A stretch of DNA of 64,000 nt from Pseudomonas sp. FP2309 (GCF_030687575.1 NZ_CP117439.1:620001-684000); one strand, 5' to 3'; positions 36,019 through 45,604 are shown, numbered from the stretch's first letter. Made by a program: numbers and translations. Notes: generated by a model not told the origin, from the sequence alone.

Positions 36019-38088
36019 ATGACGCGCACTCGTAAAATCATCGCTTGGAGCTGCGCCAGCTTCGTTCTATTCATCGCCGTGGTGGTGCTGGTCCTGGTGT
36101 TCTTTGACTGGAACCGCATCAAACCGCCCCTCAATGCCAAAGTTTCCGAAGAACTGCATCGTCCTTTCGCCATCAATGGCAACCTGGCCGTGGTGTGGCA
36201 ACGCGAGCCCGATGAAGGCGGTTGGCGTGCCTGGGTACCCTGGCCCCATGTGATCGCCGAAGACCTGACGCTGGGTAACCCCGACTGGTCGAAACAACCG
36301 CAGATGGTCACGCTCAAAAAGGTCGAGCTGCGCATTTCGCCCCTGGCCTTGCTGGTGCAGCGCGTGGTGATCCCGCGTATCGACCTCACCGAGCCGAGTG
36401 CGCAATTGCAGCGCCTGGCCGACGGCCGCGCCAACTGGACCTTTACGTTCGACCCTAAGGACCCGAACGCCGAGCCCTCCAACTGGGTGGTGGACATCGG
36501 TGCCATCGGCTTCGACAAGGGCCACGTCACCCTCGATGACCAAACGCTCAAGACCAAGCTCGATGTGATCATCGACCCCCTGGGCAAGCCGATCCCGTTC
36601 GGGGAAATCGTCGGCGATGCCGATGCCAAAAAGGCGCTGGAAAAAGGCTCGGCGCCCCAAGACTATGCTTTCGGCCTTAAAGTCCAAGGCCAGTACCACG
36701 GCAAGAAACTTGATGGCAGCGGCAAGATCGGCGGCCTGCTGGCCCTGCAGGACGCGGCCAAGCCATTCCCGATGCAGGCCCAGGTGAAGATCGCCGACAC
36801 CAGCATCGCCCTGGCCGGCACCCTGACCGACCCGCTTAACCTCGGCGCCCTTGACCTGCGCCTGAAACTGTCCGGCAGCAGCCTGGGCAACCTGTACCCG
36901 CTCACCGGCGTCACGCTGCCGGACTCGCCGGCCTACGCCACCGACGGTCACCTGATCGCCAACTTGCACCAAGCCGGCGGTGCCTCCTTTCGCTACGAAA
37001 ACTTCAACGGCAAGATCGGCAACAGCGATATCCACGGCAACCTCGCCTACCTCGCCAGCCAGCCACGGCCCAAGCTCAGCGGCGATTTGGTGTCCAACCA
37101 GTTGCTGATGACTGACCTGGCGCCCTTGATCGGCGCCGATTCCAACGCCAGGCAAAAAGCCCGTGGCGGTGAAAGCAAGCAGCCCGCGACCAAAGTGCTG
37201 CCGGTTGAAGAGTTTCGCACCGAGCGCTGGCGCGACATGGATGCCGACGTGGAATTCACCGGCAAACGCATCGTGCACAGCGCCGACTTGCCCTTCACCG
37301 ACCTCTACACCCACCTGGTGCTCAATGACGGCGAACTGAGCCTTGAGCCTCTGCGCTTTGGCGTGGCCGGCGGCAAACTCGATGCGCAGATTCGCTTGAA
37401 CGGCCGCATCACGCCGATGGAAGGTCGCGCCAAACTCACCGCGCGCAACTTCAAACTCAAGCAGCTGTTCCCCACCTTCGAACCGATGAAAACCAGCTTC
37501 GGCGAGCTCAATGGCGACGCTGATATCGCCGGGCGCGGCAACTCCGTGGCGGCGTTGTTGGGCAGTTCCAACGGTGACTTGAAGATGCTGATCAATGACG
37601 GCGCCATCAGCCGTGGCCTGATGGAAATCGCCGGGCTCAACGTCGGCAACTACGTAGTGGGCCGACTGTTCGGCGACAAGGAAGTGAAGATCAACTGCGC
37701 GGCGGCCGACTTCGGCATCAAGACCGGTCTGGCGACGACCCGGCTGTTTGTGTTCGACACCGAGAACGCCATCATCTACATCGATGGCACCGCGAACATG
37801 GCCACGGAACAGTTGGACTTGACCATCACCCCTGAGTCCAAGGGCTTCCGCCTGTTCTCGCTGCGCTCGCCGTTGTACGTCAACGGCCCGTTCATCAAGC
37901 CTAATGCCGGAGTCAAAGCCATCCCGCTGGCGCTGCGTGGTGCAGGCATGGTGGCGCTGGGCGTAATCGCCGGCCCTGCGGCGGGGTTGTTGGCGCTGGT
38001 GGCGCCGAGCGGCGGCGAGCCCAATGAGTGCGCGCCGCTGCTGCAACAGATGAAGGAAGGCAAGGCGCCGAAGACGGTGAAGGGTTGA
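36019..38088 (+). CDS. AsmA family protein
   Basis: 689 residues from ATG 36019 preceded by GAGGAG; the frame open from 35977 is too long. One N-terminal transmembrane helix (about 8-28, IAWSCASFVLFIAVVVLVLVFF) anchors a large periplasmic part. The AsmA N-terminal segment (VVIPRIDLTEPSAQLQRLADGRANW) and the C-terminal repeat region (LKQLFPTFEPMKTSFGELNGDADI, then GNGD-type LLGSSNGDLKMLINDGAISRGLMEIAGLNV) are typical. AsmA proteins are thought to move phospholipids between membranes. Single-gene unit with a strong terminator. Confidence 0.92.
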   Translation: MTRTRKIIAWSCASFVLFIAVVVLVLVFFDWNRIKPPLNAKVSEELHRPFAINGNLAVVWQREPDEGGWRAWVPWPHVIAEDLTLGNPDWSKQPQMVTLKKVELRISPLALLVQRVVIPRIDLTEPSAQLQRLADGRANWTFTFDPKDPNAEPSNWVVDIGAIGFDKGHVTLDDQTLKTKLDVIIDPLGKPIPFGEIVGDADAKKALEKGSAPQDYAFGLKVQGQYHGKKLDGSGKIGGLLALQDAAKPFPMQAQVKIADTSIALAGTLTDPLNLGALDLRLKLSGSSLGNLYPLTGVTLPDSPAYATDGHLIANLHQAGGASFRYENFNGKIGNSDIHGNLAYLASQPRPKLSGDLVSNQLLMTDLAPLIGADSNARQKARGGESKQPATKVLPVEEFRTERWRDMDADVEFTGKRIVHSADLPFTDLYTHLVLNDGELSLEPLRFGVAGGKLDAQIRLNGRITPMEGRAKLTARNFKLKQLFPTFEPMKTSFGELNGDADIAGRGNSVAALLGSSNGDLKMLINDGAISRGLMEIAGLNVGNYVVGRLFGDKEVKINCAAADFGIKTGLATTRLFVFDTENAIIYIDGTANMATEQLDLTITPESKGFRLFSLRSPLYVNGPFIKPNAGVKAIPLALRGAGMVALGVIAGPAAGLLALVAPSGGEPNECAPLLQQMKEGKAPKTVKG

Positions 38089-38106
38089 ACGTCGAGATTG
38101 TCAGAG

Positions 38107-38133
38107 AGGGCGACCCTGGGGTCGCCCTTTTTT
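38107..38133 (+). terminator. Terminator after the AsmA gene
   Basis: Stem AGGGCGACCC / GGGTCGCCCT followed by TTTTT. Confidence 0.85.
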
Positions 38134-38142
38134 ACGCTCGAG

Positions 38143-38673
38143 TTACAGACTCTCGAGGATGTCGGCCATATCGTCCGCGTGCTCTTCTTCCTGCGCCAGG
38201 ATCTCTTCAAACAGGCGGCGCGTGGTCGGGTCTTTATCGCCGATGTACTGGATGATTTCGCGGTAGCTGTCCACTGCGATCCGCTCGGCCACCAGGTCTT
38301 CGTAGACCATTTCCTTCAGGCTGTTGCCGGCCACGTACTGGGCGTGAGAGTTCTTCGACAGCAGGTCCGGGTTGAACTCCGGCTCACCGCCCAGCTGCAC
38401 GATGCGCTCGGCCAGTTTGTCGGCGTGTTCGGCTTCCTGGGTGGCGTGTTCCAGGAATTCGTCGGCGGCAATGCTGGCTTTCAGGCCGCTGGCCATGAAG
38501 TAGTGACGCTTGTAGCGCAGCACGCACACCAGTTCTGTCGCCAGTGAGGTGTTGAGCAGGCGGATGATTTCTTCGCGGTCGGCATCGTAGCCTTCCGTGA
38601 CGGCGCCGTTTTCGACGTTTTGGCGGGCGCGGGCGCGCAGGGTCGCAACGTCGGTCAAATGTGCTTCGGTCAT
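38143..38673 (-). CDS. Ferritin-like (bacterioferritin-type) protein
   Basis: 176 residues folding as a four-helix bundle with paired diiron motifs: EL..LRYKRHYFMASGL, EFLEHATQEAEHADKLAERI, then EDLVAERIAVDSYREII and LFEEILAQEEEHADDMADIL. The two ExxH motifs and spacing are those of bacterioferritin/DPS-like proteins. It may store iron or detoxify peroxide; the heme-ligand Met of true bacterioferritin is not obvious. Convergent with asmA. Confidence 0.88.
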   Translation of the reverse strand: MTEAHLTDVATLRARARQNVENGAVTEGYDADREEIIRLLNTSLATELVCVLRYKRHYFMASGLKASIAADEFLEHATQEAEHADKLAERIVQLGGEPEFNPDLLSKNSHAQYVAGNSLKEMVYEDLVAERIAVDSYREIIQYIGDKDPTTRRLFEEILAQEEEHADDMADILESL

Positions 38674-38849
38674 CTCAATCTCCTGGTGCTAATCCGGTTT
38701 TGCGCCACGCTCTGCCGGCGTGATCGCTCCAAGTTGTGAGTACCGGGCAACGCAAAAAGTTTTATCGGATTTGACGGGAGGTGTCATGAGTGCGTCGCGG
38801 GGCGCGGCTATGCTGCACGTACTTTTTCTCGATCAGGGACGTTCGCGTC

Positions 38850-39740
38850 ATGTCGCAGTGGTTAGCCACCCGTTATCCCTTGGTGTTGGTGCCCGGCATG
38901 CTGGGTTTCGTGCGCCTGGGCTTTTTTCCCTATTGGTATGGCATCGTTCCTGCGTTGCGGGCAGGGGGGGCGCAGGTGTTCCCGGTGCAGGTGGCGCCGC
39001 TGGACGCCAGTGAAGTCCGCGGCGAGCAGTTACTGGTGCAGATCGAGCGGATTCGCCGCGAAAGTGGTGCCGAAAAGGTCAACCTGATCGGTCATAGCCA
39101 AGGCGCACTGACGGCGCGCTATGCCGCGGCCAAACGGCCTGAATGGGTGGCGTCGGTCACCTCGGTGGCCGGGCCTAACCACGGCTCGGAGCTGGCCGAC
39201 CATATTCATCTGCATTACCCCATCGACGGCGCCAAGGGTCGCCTCATGAGCGCGCTGTTCCACCTGGCTGCCTGGGGAATGGGCCTGTTGGAGACCGGCT
39301 ATCGCGGGCCGCGCTTTAAGGCGGATCTGCATGCATCGCACCATTCCCTGACGAGCGCAGGCGTGGCTGCGTTCAATCGTCTATATCCCCAAGGGCTGCC
39401 CGACACGTGGGGCGGGCAGGGCGCGGAACTGGTCAATGGTGTGCGCTATTACTCGTGGTCCGGCACGTTGCAACCGGGCATCACCGACCGTGGGCGCAAC
39501 CTGTTCGACGGTACCCATCGCAGTTGTCGCTTGTTCGCCCGCAGCTTCGTGCGCGAAAAGGGCCACTGTGACGGCATGGTCGGGCGCTACAGTTCGCACT
39601 TGGGCACGGTGATTGGCGATGACTTTGCCTTGGACCATTTCGACATCGTCAATCAGTCCCTGGGCCTGGTGGGTAAGGGGGCCGAGCCGATCCGCCTGTT
39701 TGTCGAACATGCCCAGCGCTTGAAAGCCGCCGGGGTTTAA
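38850..39740 (+). CDS. Triacylglycerol lipase-like alpha/beta hydrolase (family I type)
   Basis: 296 residues from ATG 38850. The oxyanion segment is YPLVLVPGMLGF and the nucleophile Ser83 lies in GHSQGA (81-85). The C-terminal half has HCDGMVGRYSSHLG, where bacterial family I lipases carry the catalytic Asp/His region and a disulfide. Unlike exported family I lipases no signal peptide is visible, and no foldase (lif) gene is adjacent, so it may be intracellular or use another route. Alternative upstream starts from 38790 do not create a clear signal peptide. Confidence 0.85.
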   Translation: MSQWLATRYPLVLVPGMLGFVRLGFFPYWYGIVPALRAGGAQVFPVQVAPLDASEVRGEQLLVQIERIRRESGAEKVNLIGHSQGALTARYAAAKRPEWVASVTSVAGPNHGSELADHIHLHYPIDGAKGRLMSALFHLAAWGMGLLETGYRGPRFKADLHASHHSLTSAGVAAFNRLYPQGLPDTWGGQGAELVNGVRYYSWSGTLQPGITDRGRNLFDGTHRSCRLFARSFVREKGHCDGMVGRYSSHLGTVIGDDFALDHFDIVNQSLGLVGKGAEPIRLFVEHAQRLKAAGV

Positions 39741-40615
39741 GCCTGGCGGCGCACCGGCGTGGTCCAGCGCTCCGACACAATCACTCCGCCCAAGGTCAGC
39801 AAACCACCCACCAGATGGTATGACGACAGCTCTTCCTGCAAGACCAGCGCCGCAATCAGCGCAGTCACCAACGGCAGCAGGTTAAAGAACAGCGTGGTGC
39901 GGCTGGGGCCCAGGGTTTTGATCGAATGCATCCAGGCCAGCGGCGCCAGCATTGAGGCCAGCAGACAGGCGTACAACACCAACGGGATATTCGCCCAGCC
40001 CAGGCCGGCCTTTGCCGAGCACACAAACAGCGGAAACAGCACGACCACCGCCACTAGGATCTGCAAATACAGCAACACCAACGGCGGCAGGCGCAATTGC
40101 CATTTTTTCAGCAGCGTGCTGTAGAGGGCGTAGGCCAGTGTCGCCACCAGCATCATGCCGTCACCCAGGTTGACCCCATGTTGCAGCAGCGCGCCCAGGC
40201 TACCGGCCGAGACCACCACGGCCACGCCGGCAAACGACAGTCCGGCCCCGGTGAGGGCGCCGAAGGTCAGGCGCTGGCCGAGGCTGATGATCGCCGCCGT
40301 CAGTGCCATCAACGGCATCAGCGACAGGATGATGCCCATGTTGGTGGCGCTGGTCAGCGACGCGGCGTAGTACGCCAGGCTCTGGTACACCGCCATGCCC
40401 AGCACGCCGAGGACGAAGATTTTGCCCAGGCTCGGGCGAATCTGCGGCCAGTGGGCGATCACTGGCCTGAGCATGAACGGCGTGAACAGCAAGGCCGCCA
40501 GCAGCCAGCGGTAAAAGCCGATCTCGGAGGGAAAGATCGAGCCCACGGCCAGTTTGTTGACCACGGTGTTACCGGCCCAGATAAAAATGGCCAGCAGGGG
40601 ATACGCGTATTGCAT
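39737..40615 (-). CDS. EamA/DMT family transporter
   Basis: 292 residues from ATG 40615 (MQYAYPLLAIFIWAGNTVVNK). Ten hydrophobic helices arranged as two EamA repeats (WAGNTVVNKLAVGSI ... and GDGMMLVATLAYALYSTLLKKW ...). Members export amino acids or other small metabolites. It is divergent from an AraC-type regulator 97 bases away, which probably controls it. The stop overlaps the lipase stop region by four bases, tail to tail. Confidence 0.9.
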   Translation of the reverse strand: MQYAYPLLAIFIWAGNTVVNKLAVGSIFPSEIGFYRWLLAALLFTPFMLRPVIAHWPQIRPSLGKIFVLGVLGMAVYQSLAYYAASLTSATNMGIILSLMPLMALTAAIISLGQRLTFGALTGAGLSFAGVAVVVSAGSLGALLQHGVNLGDGMMLVATLAYALYSTLLKKWQLRLPPLVLLYLQILVAVVVLFPLFVCSAKAGLGWANIPLVLYACLLASMLAPLAWMHSIKTLGPSRTTLFFNLLPLVTALIAALVLQEELSSYHLVGGLLTLGGVIVSERWTTPVRRQA

Positions 40616-40712
40616 CGAAAGAAACCAGGCGTGTTGATGAGCCGGGATTATCCCCTGTCCGGATCGAAGCCTATACTGCGATCCAGACAACAGACCTCTG
40701 CATCCAGACAAT

Positions 40713-41501
40713 ATGGCCAGACACACCGTACGCCTCGCCGATTTCCACAGCCTGCCCGGCCCCGTGTACTTCCGTTATTCCGACTTCGCCCCGGACACCG
40801 AGTGCACGCCGCACCGGCATGGTTGGGGTTCGCTGGACTACTCCGCCAGTGGCGTGATGCGCATGGAAGTGGCAGGCAAGCGCTTCATGTCGCCGCCGCA
40901 ATACGCGGTGTGGATCCCGCCGAACACCGAGCACAGTTCCTACAACGCCCAGGCGATTGTCTACCACTCGGTGGGCCTGGCGCCTGAGCTGTGCGAGCAA
41001 CTGCCGCAGCAGCCTTGCACCCTGGCGATCAGCGATATTCTCAAGGCGATCCTGCGCGATTTTGCCCGGCGTGACGTGAATATTCCGCAGAGCGAAGCCG
41101 ATGTCCGCCTGGCCCAGGTGCTGGTCGATCAACTCCGGCAAGCGCCGATCCACGATGGTTTCTTGCCCTACGCCCGCCACGCCGGGTTGCTTGGCGTATT
41201 GGAAGGTATGCAGGCCGACCCCGGTGACAACCGCCCCCTGGCGCAATGGGCCGGGCAGGTGCATGTGAGCGAACGCACCCTGGCGCGGCAGTTTGTGCGT
41301 GAGCTGGGCATGAGCTTCGGCGAATGGCGCCAGCGCCTGCGCTACCTGGCCGCCATCGAAGCCTTGGACAGCGCGCATAGCGTGCAGCAGGTGGCGTTCG
41401 ACCTGGGTTACAGCACTGCTTCGGCGTTTATCGCCATGTTCCAGCGCCATGCCGGTTGCACCCCGGAGCAATATCGGCGGACGAATATCCGTCGTGGATG
41501 A
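40713..41501 (+). CDS. AraC family transcriptional regulator
   Basis: 262 residues. An N-terminal cupin-like sensing domain (ECTPHRHGWGSLDYSASGVMRMEV, WIPPNTEHSSY) is followed by a C-terminal double HTH (AQWAGQVHVSERTLARQFVRELGMSFGEWRQRLRYLAAIE; VAFDLGYSTASAFIAMFQRHAGCTPEQYR). The layout resembles NimR/YeaM-type regulators, which control neighbouring efflux genes. Divergent EamA transporter is the likely target. Confidence 0.9.
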   Translation: MARHTVRLADFHSLPGPVYFRYSDFAPDTECTPHRHGWGSLDYSASGVMRMEVAGKRFMSPPQYAVWIPPNTEHSSYNAQAIVYHSVGLAPELCEQLPQQPCTLAISDILKAILRDFARRDVNIPQSEADVRLAQVLVDQLRQAPIHDGFLPYARHAGLLGVLEGMQADPGDNRPLAQWAGQVHVSERTLARQFVRELGMSFGEWRQRLRYLAAIEALDSAHSVQQVAFDLGYSTASAFIAMFQRHAGCTPEQYRRTNIRRG

Positions 41502-41572
41502 AGATGTAACAGGCTTTGACTACACTGCCCCATAGGCTGCGCCCCTCGGCGCGGTAACAGGGAGAAAACGCC

Positions 41573-41875
41573 ATGAAAATGTCGCGTGTTGCGTTGTTGA
41601 TGACGGGCCTGCTGCTGTGCGCCCAGGGCTATGCCGCCACCGCCCAGCAAACCAAAATGACCACCTGCAATGCTCAAGCCACCACCAAAACGCTCAAAGG
41701 CGACGAGCGCAAAGCGTTCATGAAAACCTGCCTGTCTGCCCCGGCGGCGAATGACGCCAAGACCCTCACCCCGCAGCAGCAGAAAATGAAGGATTGCAAC
41801 GCGTCGGCCAAAACCAAGGCGCTGGCCGGTGATGCGCGCAAGACATTCATGAGCACCTGCCTCAAGGGCAACTGA
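41573..41875 (+). CDS. PsiF repeat family periplasmic protein
   Basis: 100 residues: signal peptide to about Ala22 (MKMSRVALLMTGLLLCAQGYA), then two PsiF repeats, each with C-N-A-x-A-x-x-K-x-L-x-G-D-x-R-K-x-F-M-x-x-C-L (KMTTCNAQATTKTLKGDERKAF and KMKDCNASAKTKALAGDARKTF). PsiF is phosphate-starvation induced in E. coli; function unknown. I see no Pho box upstream. A GGGAGAAAA ribosome binding site precedes the ATG. Confidence 0.9.
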   Translation: MKMSRVALLMTGLLLCAQGYAATAQQTKMTTCNAQATTKTLKGDERKAFMKTCLSAPAANDAKTLTPQQQKMKDCNASAKTKALAGDARKTFMSTCLKGN

Positions 41876-42069
41876 GTAGGGCAATCCCCTTGCGAGAGGG
41901 GACAAGCTCCCGGTAACGGTGCATCAGCCAGCTCATGCGGAACTGACACATCGCTATCGGGGCAAGCCCCCTGCCACACGTGATCGCATTCACAACACGT
42001 CCCCCCTCGCTTGATTCCCTCAAGGCTGGCAGACTGCCCATCCTTTAACGCCGTTCGTTTTGAGGCTGT

Positions 42070-43083
42070 ATGCCAACGTTTTCTCAGCGTCATGTGTTGT
42101 TGCTGGCCAGCTACATCATCATTTTCGGCGGACTGCTGCTGGTGCTGCCGCTCAAGTTGTTGCCCAGCCTGCTGGCCGGCCTGTTGGTCTTTGAACTGGT
42201 CAACATGCTCACCCCCCAGCTGCAACGGCTGATCGAAGGCCGCCGCGCCCGCTGGCTGGCAGTGGCGTTGCTGGGCACGTTGATCGTCAGCGTGCTGACC
42301 CTGATTTTCGCCGGCGCCATCAGCTTCCTGCTTCACGAAGCGGAAAACCCAGGGGCCTCCCTCGACAAATTCATGGGCGTGGTCGATCGTGCGCGCGGGC
42401 AGTTACCGCCGTTCCTCGATGCCTACCTGCCCGCCAGCGCGGCCGAGTTCCGCGTGGCCATCGGCGATTGGCTGAGCAAGCACCTGAGCGAACTGCAACT
42501 GGTCGGCAAAGACGCCGCGCACATGTTCGTCACCCTGCTGATCGGCATGGTGCTCGGCGCCATCATTGCCCTGCAGCGCATCCCCGACCTGACCAAGCGC
42601 AAACCCCTGGCCGCCGCGCTGTTCGACCGCTTGCACCTGCTGGTCCAGGCCTTTCGCAACATCGTCTTCGCCCAGATCAAAATCGCCGCGCTCAACACCG
42701 CGTTTACCGCAGTGTTCCTGGCCGTGGTGCTGCCGTTGTGCGGCATCCATCTGCCGCTGACCAAAACCCTGATCGTGCTGACCTTCCTGCTCGGCCTGTT
42801 GCCGGTGATCGGCAACCTGATGTCCAACACCCTGATCACCATCGTCGCGCTGTCGCTGTCGATCTGGGTGGCCGTGGCGGCGTTGGGCTATTTGATCGTG
42901 ATCCACAAGATCGAGTACTTCCTCAATGCGCGCATCGTCGGCGGGCAGATCAGTGCCAAGTCGTGGGAGCTGCTGCTGGCGATGCTGGTGTTTGAAGCCG
43001 CATTCGGCTTGCCGGGGGTGGTGGCGGGGCCGATTTACTATGCGTACTTGAAGAGTGAGCTCAAGCTCGGTGGGATGGTTTAA
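42070..43083 (+). CDS. AI-2E family (PerM/TqsA-like) transporter
   Basis: 337 residues with about eight hydrophobic helices. Family landmarks: two N-terminal helices, a soluble loop, then LLGLLPVIGNLMSNTLITIVALSLS and the C-terminal HKIEYFLNARIVGGQISAKSWELLLAMLVFEAAFGLPGVVAGP. The superfamily includes autoinducer-2 exporters and Na+/H+ antiporters; the substrate here is undetermined. The gene is single. Confidence 0.9.
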   Translation: MPTFSQRHVLLLASYIIIFGGLLLVLPLKLLPSLLAGLLVFELVNMLTPQLQRLIEGRRARWLAVALLGTLIVSVLTLIFAGAISFLLHEAENPGASLDKFMGVVDRARGQLPPFLDAYLPASAAEFRVAIGDWLSKHLSELQLVGKDAAHMFVTLLIGMVLGAIIALQRIPDLTKRKPLAAALFDRLHLLVQAFRNIVFAQIKIAALNTAFTAVFLAVVLPLCGIHLPLTKTLIVLTFLLGLLPVIGNLMSNTLITIVALSLSIWVAVAALGYLIVIHKIEYFLNARIVGGQISAKSWELLLAMLVFEAAFGLPGVVAGPIYYAYLKSELKLGGMV

Positions 43084-43107
43084 GCACGGGGTTGCCTGGG
43101 CTGTCGT

Positions 43108-43147
43108 AGTGAGCGGGCTTGCCTCGCGCTGGACAAGCCCGCTCACT
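43108..43147. repeat. REP-like hairpin between convergent genes
   Basis: Perfect 14-base arms AGTGAGCGGGCTTG and CAAGCCCGCTCACT with a 12-base loop; same family as 7631 and 29956. Confidence 0.75.
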
Positions 43148-43158
43148 GCAACCGCCTG

Positions 43159-44427
43159 TCAGATGCCGTAGCGCTTACTCGCCTCAATCGCCAGGCCGCT
43201 GCCGATACTGCCGAAGATATTGCCTTCCACATGCCGCGCATTGGGCAGCATCGCCGAGATGCTGTGGCGCAGCGCCGGGATGCCGCTGGAGCCGCCGGTA
43301 AAGAACACCGTGTCCACCTGCGCCACGCTCACCGAGGCGTCGTTGAGCAACTGCGTCACGCTGCCGCGCACGCGTTCGAGCAAGGCATCGATGGACGACT
43401 CGAACAACGCCCGGCTGAGGTCGACGCTCAGGCCCGCTTCGATACGGTCCAGCGCCACGTGGCGGTGGTCTTCGTGGGTGAGCTGGATCTTGGTCTCTTC
43501 CACTTCCATTGCCAGCCAGTGCCCGGCGCGCTGTTCGATCAGCTTGAACAGGCGGTCGATGCCGCCGGTGTCCTCGATGTCGTAGCGCATGCTGCCCAGG
43601 GCCAGTTGGGATTTTTGCGAGTACACCGAGTTGATGGTGTGCCAGGTGGCCAGGTTCATGTGGTGACTGGTGGGCATGTAGGCGCCACTTTTCATACGGC
43701 TGCCGTAGCCGAACAGCGGCATCATGCCTTGCAGGCTGAGCTGTTTGTCGAAGTCAGTACCGCCGATGTGCACACCGCCGGTGGCGAGGATGTCGTCGTG
43801 GCGGTTGTCGTTGTGGCGACGGTCCGGCGACAGACGCACCAGGGAGAAGTCCGACGTACCGCCGCCGATGTCGACGATCAGTACCAGCTCTTCTTTCTCG
43901 ATGGTGGACTCGTAGTCGAAGGCCGCGGCAATCGGTTCGTACTGGAACGAGATGTCCTTGAAGCCGATCTTGCGCGCCACGTCGACCAGGGTGTTTTCGG
44001 CTTCCTGGTCGGCCATCGGGTCGTCATCGACGAAAAACACCGGGCGGCCCAGCACCACTTCTTCGAACTCACGGCCGGCGTTGGCTTCGGCGCGGCTCTT
44101 GAGCTGGCCGATAAACAGCGCCAGCAGGTCGGTGAACGGCATCGCGGTGCCGAGTACGCTGGTGTCGTGCTTGATCAGCTTGGAACCCAGCAGGCTCTTG
44201 AGCGAGCGCATCAAGCGGCCTTCGTAGTTTTCCAGGTACTCGTGCAGCGCCAGGCGCCCGTACACCGGGCGACGCTCCTCGAAGTTGAAGAACACCACCG
44301 ACGGCAAGGTGATTTTGTCGTCCTCCAGCGCAATAAGCGTTTCCATGCCGGGGCGGATCCAGCCGACGGTGGAGTTGGACGTGCCGAAGTCGATGCCGCA
44401 GGCACGGGCTGGGGATGGGTTTTTCAT
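43159..44427 (-). CDS. Hsp70-like protein lacking the substrate-binding domain (YegD-like)
   Basis: 422 residues from ATG 44427; the frame open to 44499 is an unlikely extension. Actin/Hsp70 ATPase motifs are complete: phosphate-1 GIDFGTSNS (11-19), connect segment YEPIAAAFDYE, phosphate-2 VDIGGGTSDFS and the adenosine motif FFTGGSSGIPALR. The beta-sandwich substrate domain of DnaK is absent, as in E. coli YegD. It may be a non-canonical chaperone. It is divergent from a CbpA-like J-protein, a possible partner. Confidence 0.88.
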   Translation of the reverse strand: MKNPSPARACGIDFGTSNSTVGWIRPGMETLIALEDDKITLPSVVFFNFEERRPVYGRLALHEYLENYEGRLMRSLKSLLGSKLIKHDTSVLGTAMPFTDLLALFIGQLKSRAEANAGREFEEVVLGRPVFFVDDDPMADQEAENTLVDVARKIGFKDISFQYEPIAAAFDYESTIEKEELVLIVDIGGGTSDFSLVRLSPDRRHNDNRHDDILATGGVHIGGTDFDKQLSLQGMMPLFGYGSRMKSGAYMPTSHHMNLATWHTINSVYSQKSQLALGSMRYDIEDTGGIDRLFKLIEQRAGHWLAMEVEETKIQLTHEDHRHVALDRIEAGLSVDLSRALFESSIDALLERVRGSVTQLLNDASVSVAQVDTVFFTGGSSGIPALRHSISAMLPNARHVEGNIFGSIGSGLAIEASKRYGI

Positions 44428-44512
44428 GTCTATCGGGTTCCGGTCGAAAAACGGCCGCGCAGTGTATGTCAGTCGAGCGCGGATGCGTAGGCCGACCATC
44501 CGTTAAATCGTG

Positions 44513-44540
44513 CTTGAAACGGCGCGATTCGCCCCCACAT
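44513..44540 (+). promoter_or_regulatory. Sigma-32 (RpoH) heat-shock promoter upstream of cbpA
   Basis: CTTGAAA, 13 bases, CCCCACAT: the -35 is exact and the -10 matches CCCCATNT at 7 of 8 positions with ideal spacing. Transcription would start near 44547, about 120 bases before the cbpA ATG. Confidence 0.7.
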
Positions 44541-44665
44541 CTGGTGCATACGGCAAGTGCCGATAACACTCCGACGCACCCCCAGGCCACACCACTCAAC
44601 AGGTGCAAAGCAGCGCACGTTGTGCCCCGGGCTGTGCGATCTCGATTAAGGATGGTGAACAGCCG

Positions 44666-45604
44666 ATGGATTTCAAAGACTACTACAAGATATTGGGTGT
44701 CGAGCCGAGCGCCGATGACAAGGAAATCAAGGCCGCCTATCGCAAGCTCGCGCGCAAATATCACCCGGATGTAAGCAAGGAAAAAGACGCCGAAGCCAAG
44801 TTCAAGGACGCGTCCGAAGCCTATGAAGCGCTTAAAAGCGCCGACAAACGCGCCGAGTACGACGAACTGCGCAAATACGGCCAGCATGGCCAGCCGTTCC
44901 AGGGACCACCGGGCTGGCAGAGCCGTGGCGGCTTTGGCGGCGGCCAGGACGCGGGCGATTTTTCTGACTTCTTCAGTTCGATCTTCGGTGGCCGTGGCGA
45001 CGCCTTTGGTGGCGGCCAGCGTCGTCCTGCCGGGCGTAAAGGCCAGGACGTGGAGATGCAGCTCTCGGTGTTCCTGGAGGAGACACTGTCCACCGAGTCC
45101 AAGCAGGTCACCTTCCAGGTGCCGCAATACGACGCGTCGGGCCGACACGTCAGCAATACCACCAAGAGCCTGAACGTGAAGATCCCCGCCGGCGTGACCG
45201 ACGGTGAGCGTATCCGCCTCAAGGGCCAGGGCGCACCGGGCATTGGTGGCGGAGCCAATGGCGACCTGTACCTGATCGTCAAGTTTGCGCCGCACCCCAA
45301 GTTTGAAGTGGAAGGCGAAAACCTGGTGATCACCTTGCCCCTGGCGCCCTGGGAGTTGGCCCTGGGTGCGGAAGTGGCGGTGCCGACGCTCACCGGCAAG
45401 ATCAACCTCAAGGTGCCGGCCGGCAGCCAGAACGGCCAGCGCATGCGTGCCAAGGGCCATGGCTTGCTGAACAAGGCCGGGGAGCGCGGTTTCCTGTACG
45501 TGCAGCTCAAGGCCGTGATGCCCAAGCAGGCGGACGACGAGACCATCGCGTTGTGGCAGGCGCTGGCGAAAAAGGCCAACTTCAACCCGCGCGAGCACTT
45601 CTGA
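44666..45604 (+). CDS. cbpA: Curved-DNA-binding J-domain protein, CbpA-like
   Basis: 312 residues from ATG 44666. J domain 1-70 with the HPD motif at 33-35 ([12 protein letters not shown]), a Gly/Phe-rich linker with [11 protein letters not shown], then two beta-sandwich client domains without the zinc-finger of DnaJ ([40 protein letters not shown]). CbpA acts as a DnaK co-chaperone and nucleoid protein. A sigma-32 promoter upstream indicates heat induction. The usual partner gene cbpM is not found downstream; an unrelated effector locus follows. Confidence 0.9.
   Translation: MDFKDYYKILGVEPSADDKEIKAAYRKLARKYHPDVSKEKDAEAKFKDASEAYEALKSADKRAEYDELRKYGQHGQPFQGPPGWQSRGGFGGGQDAGDFSDFFSSIFGGRGDAFGGGQRRPAGRKGQDVEMQLSVFLEETLSTESKQVTFQVPQYDASGRHVSNTTKSLNVKIPAGVTDGERIRLKGQGAPGIGGGANGDLYLIVKFAPHPKFEVEGENLVITLPLAPWELALGAEVAVPTLTGKINLKVPAGSQNGQRMRAKGHGLLNKAGERGFLYVQLKAVMPKQADDETIALWQALAKKANFNPREHF

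Noticed and set aside
36067..38046. 659-codon open frame antisense to the AsmA gene
   Set aside because: Composition is typical of a shadow frame and the forward strand encodes a recognisable AsmA protein.
41573..41875. Pho box upstream of the PsiF gene
   Set aside because: The 71-base upstream gap has no CTGTCAT-type direct repeat, so phosphate control is not supported here.
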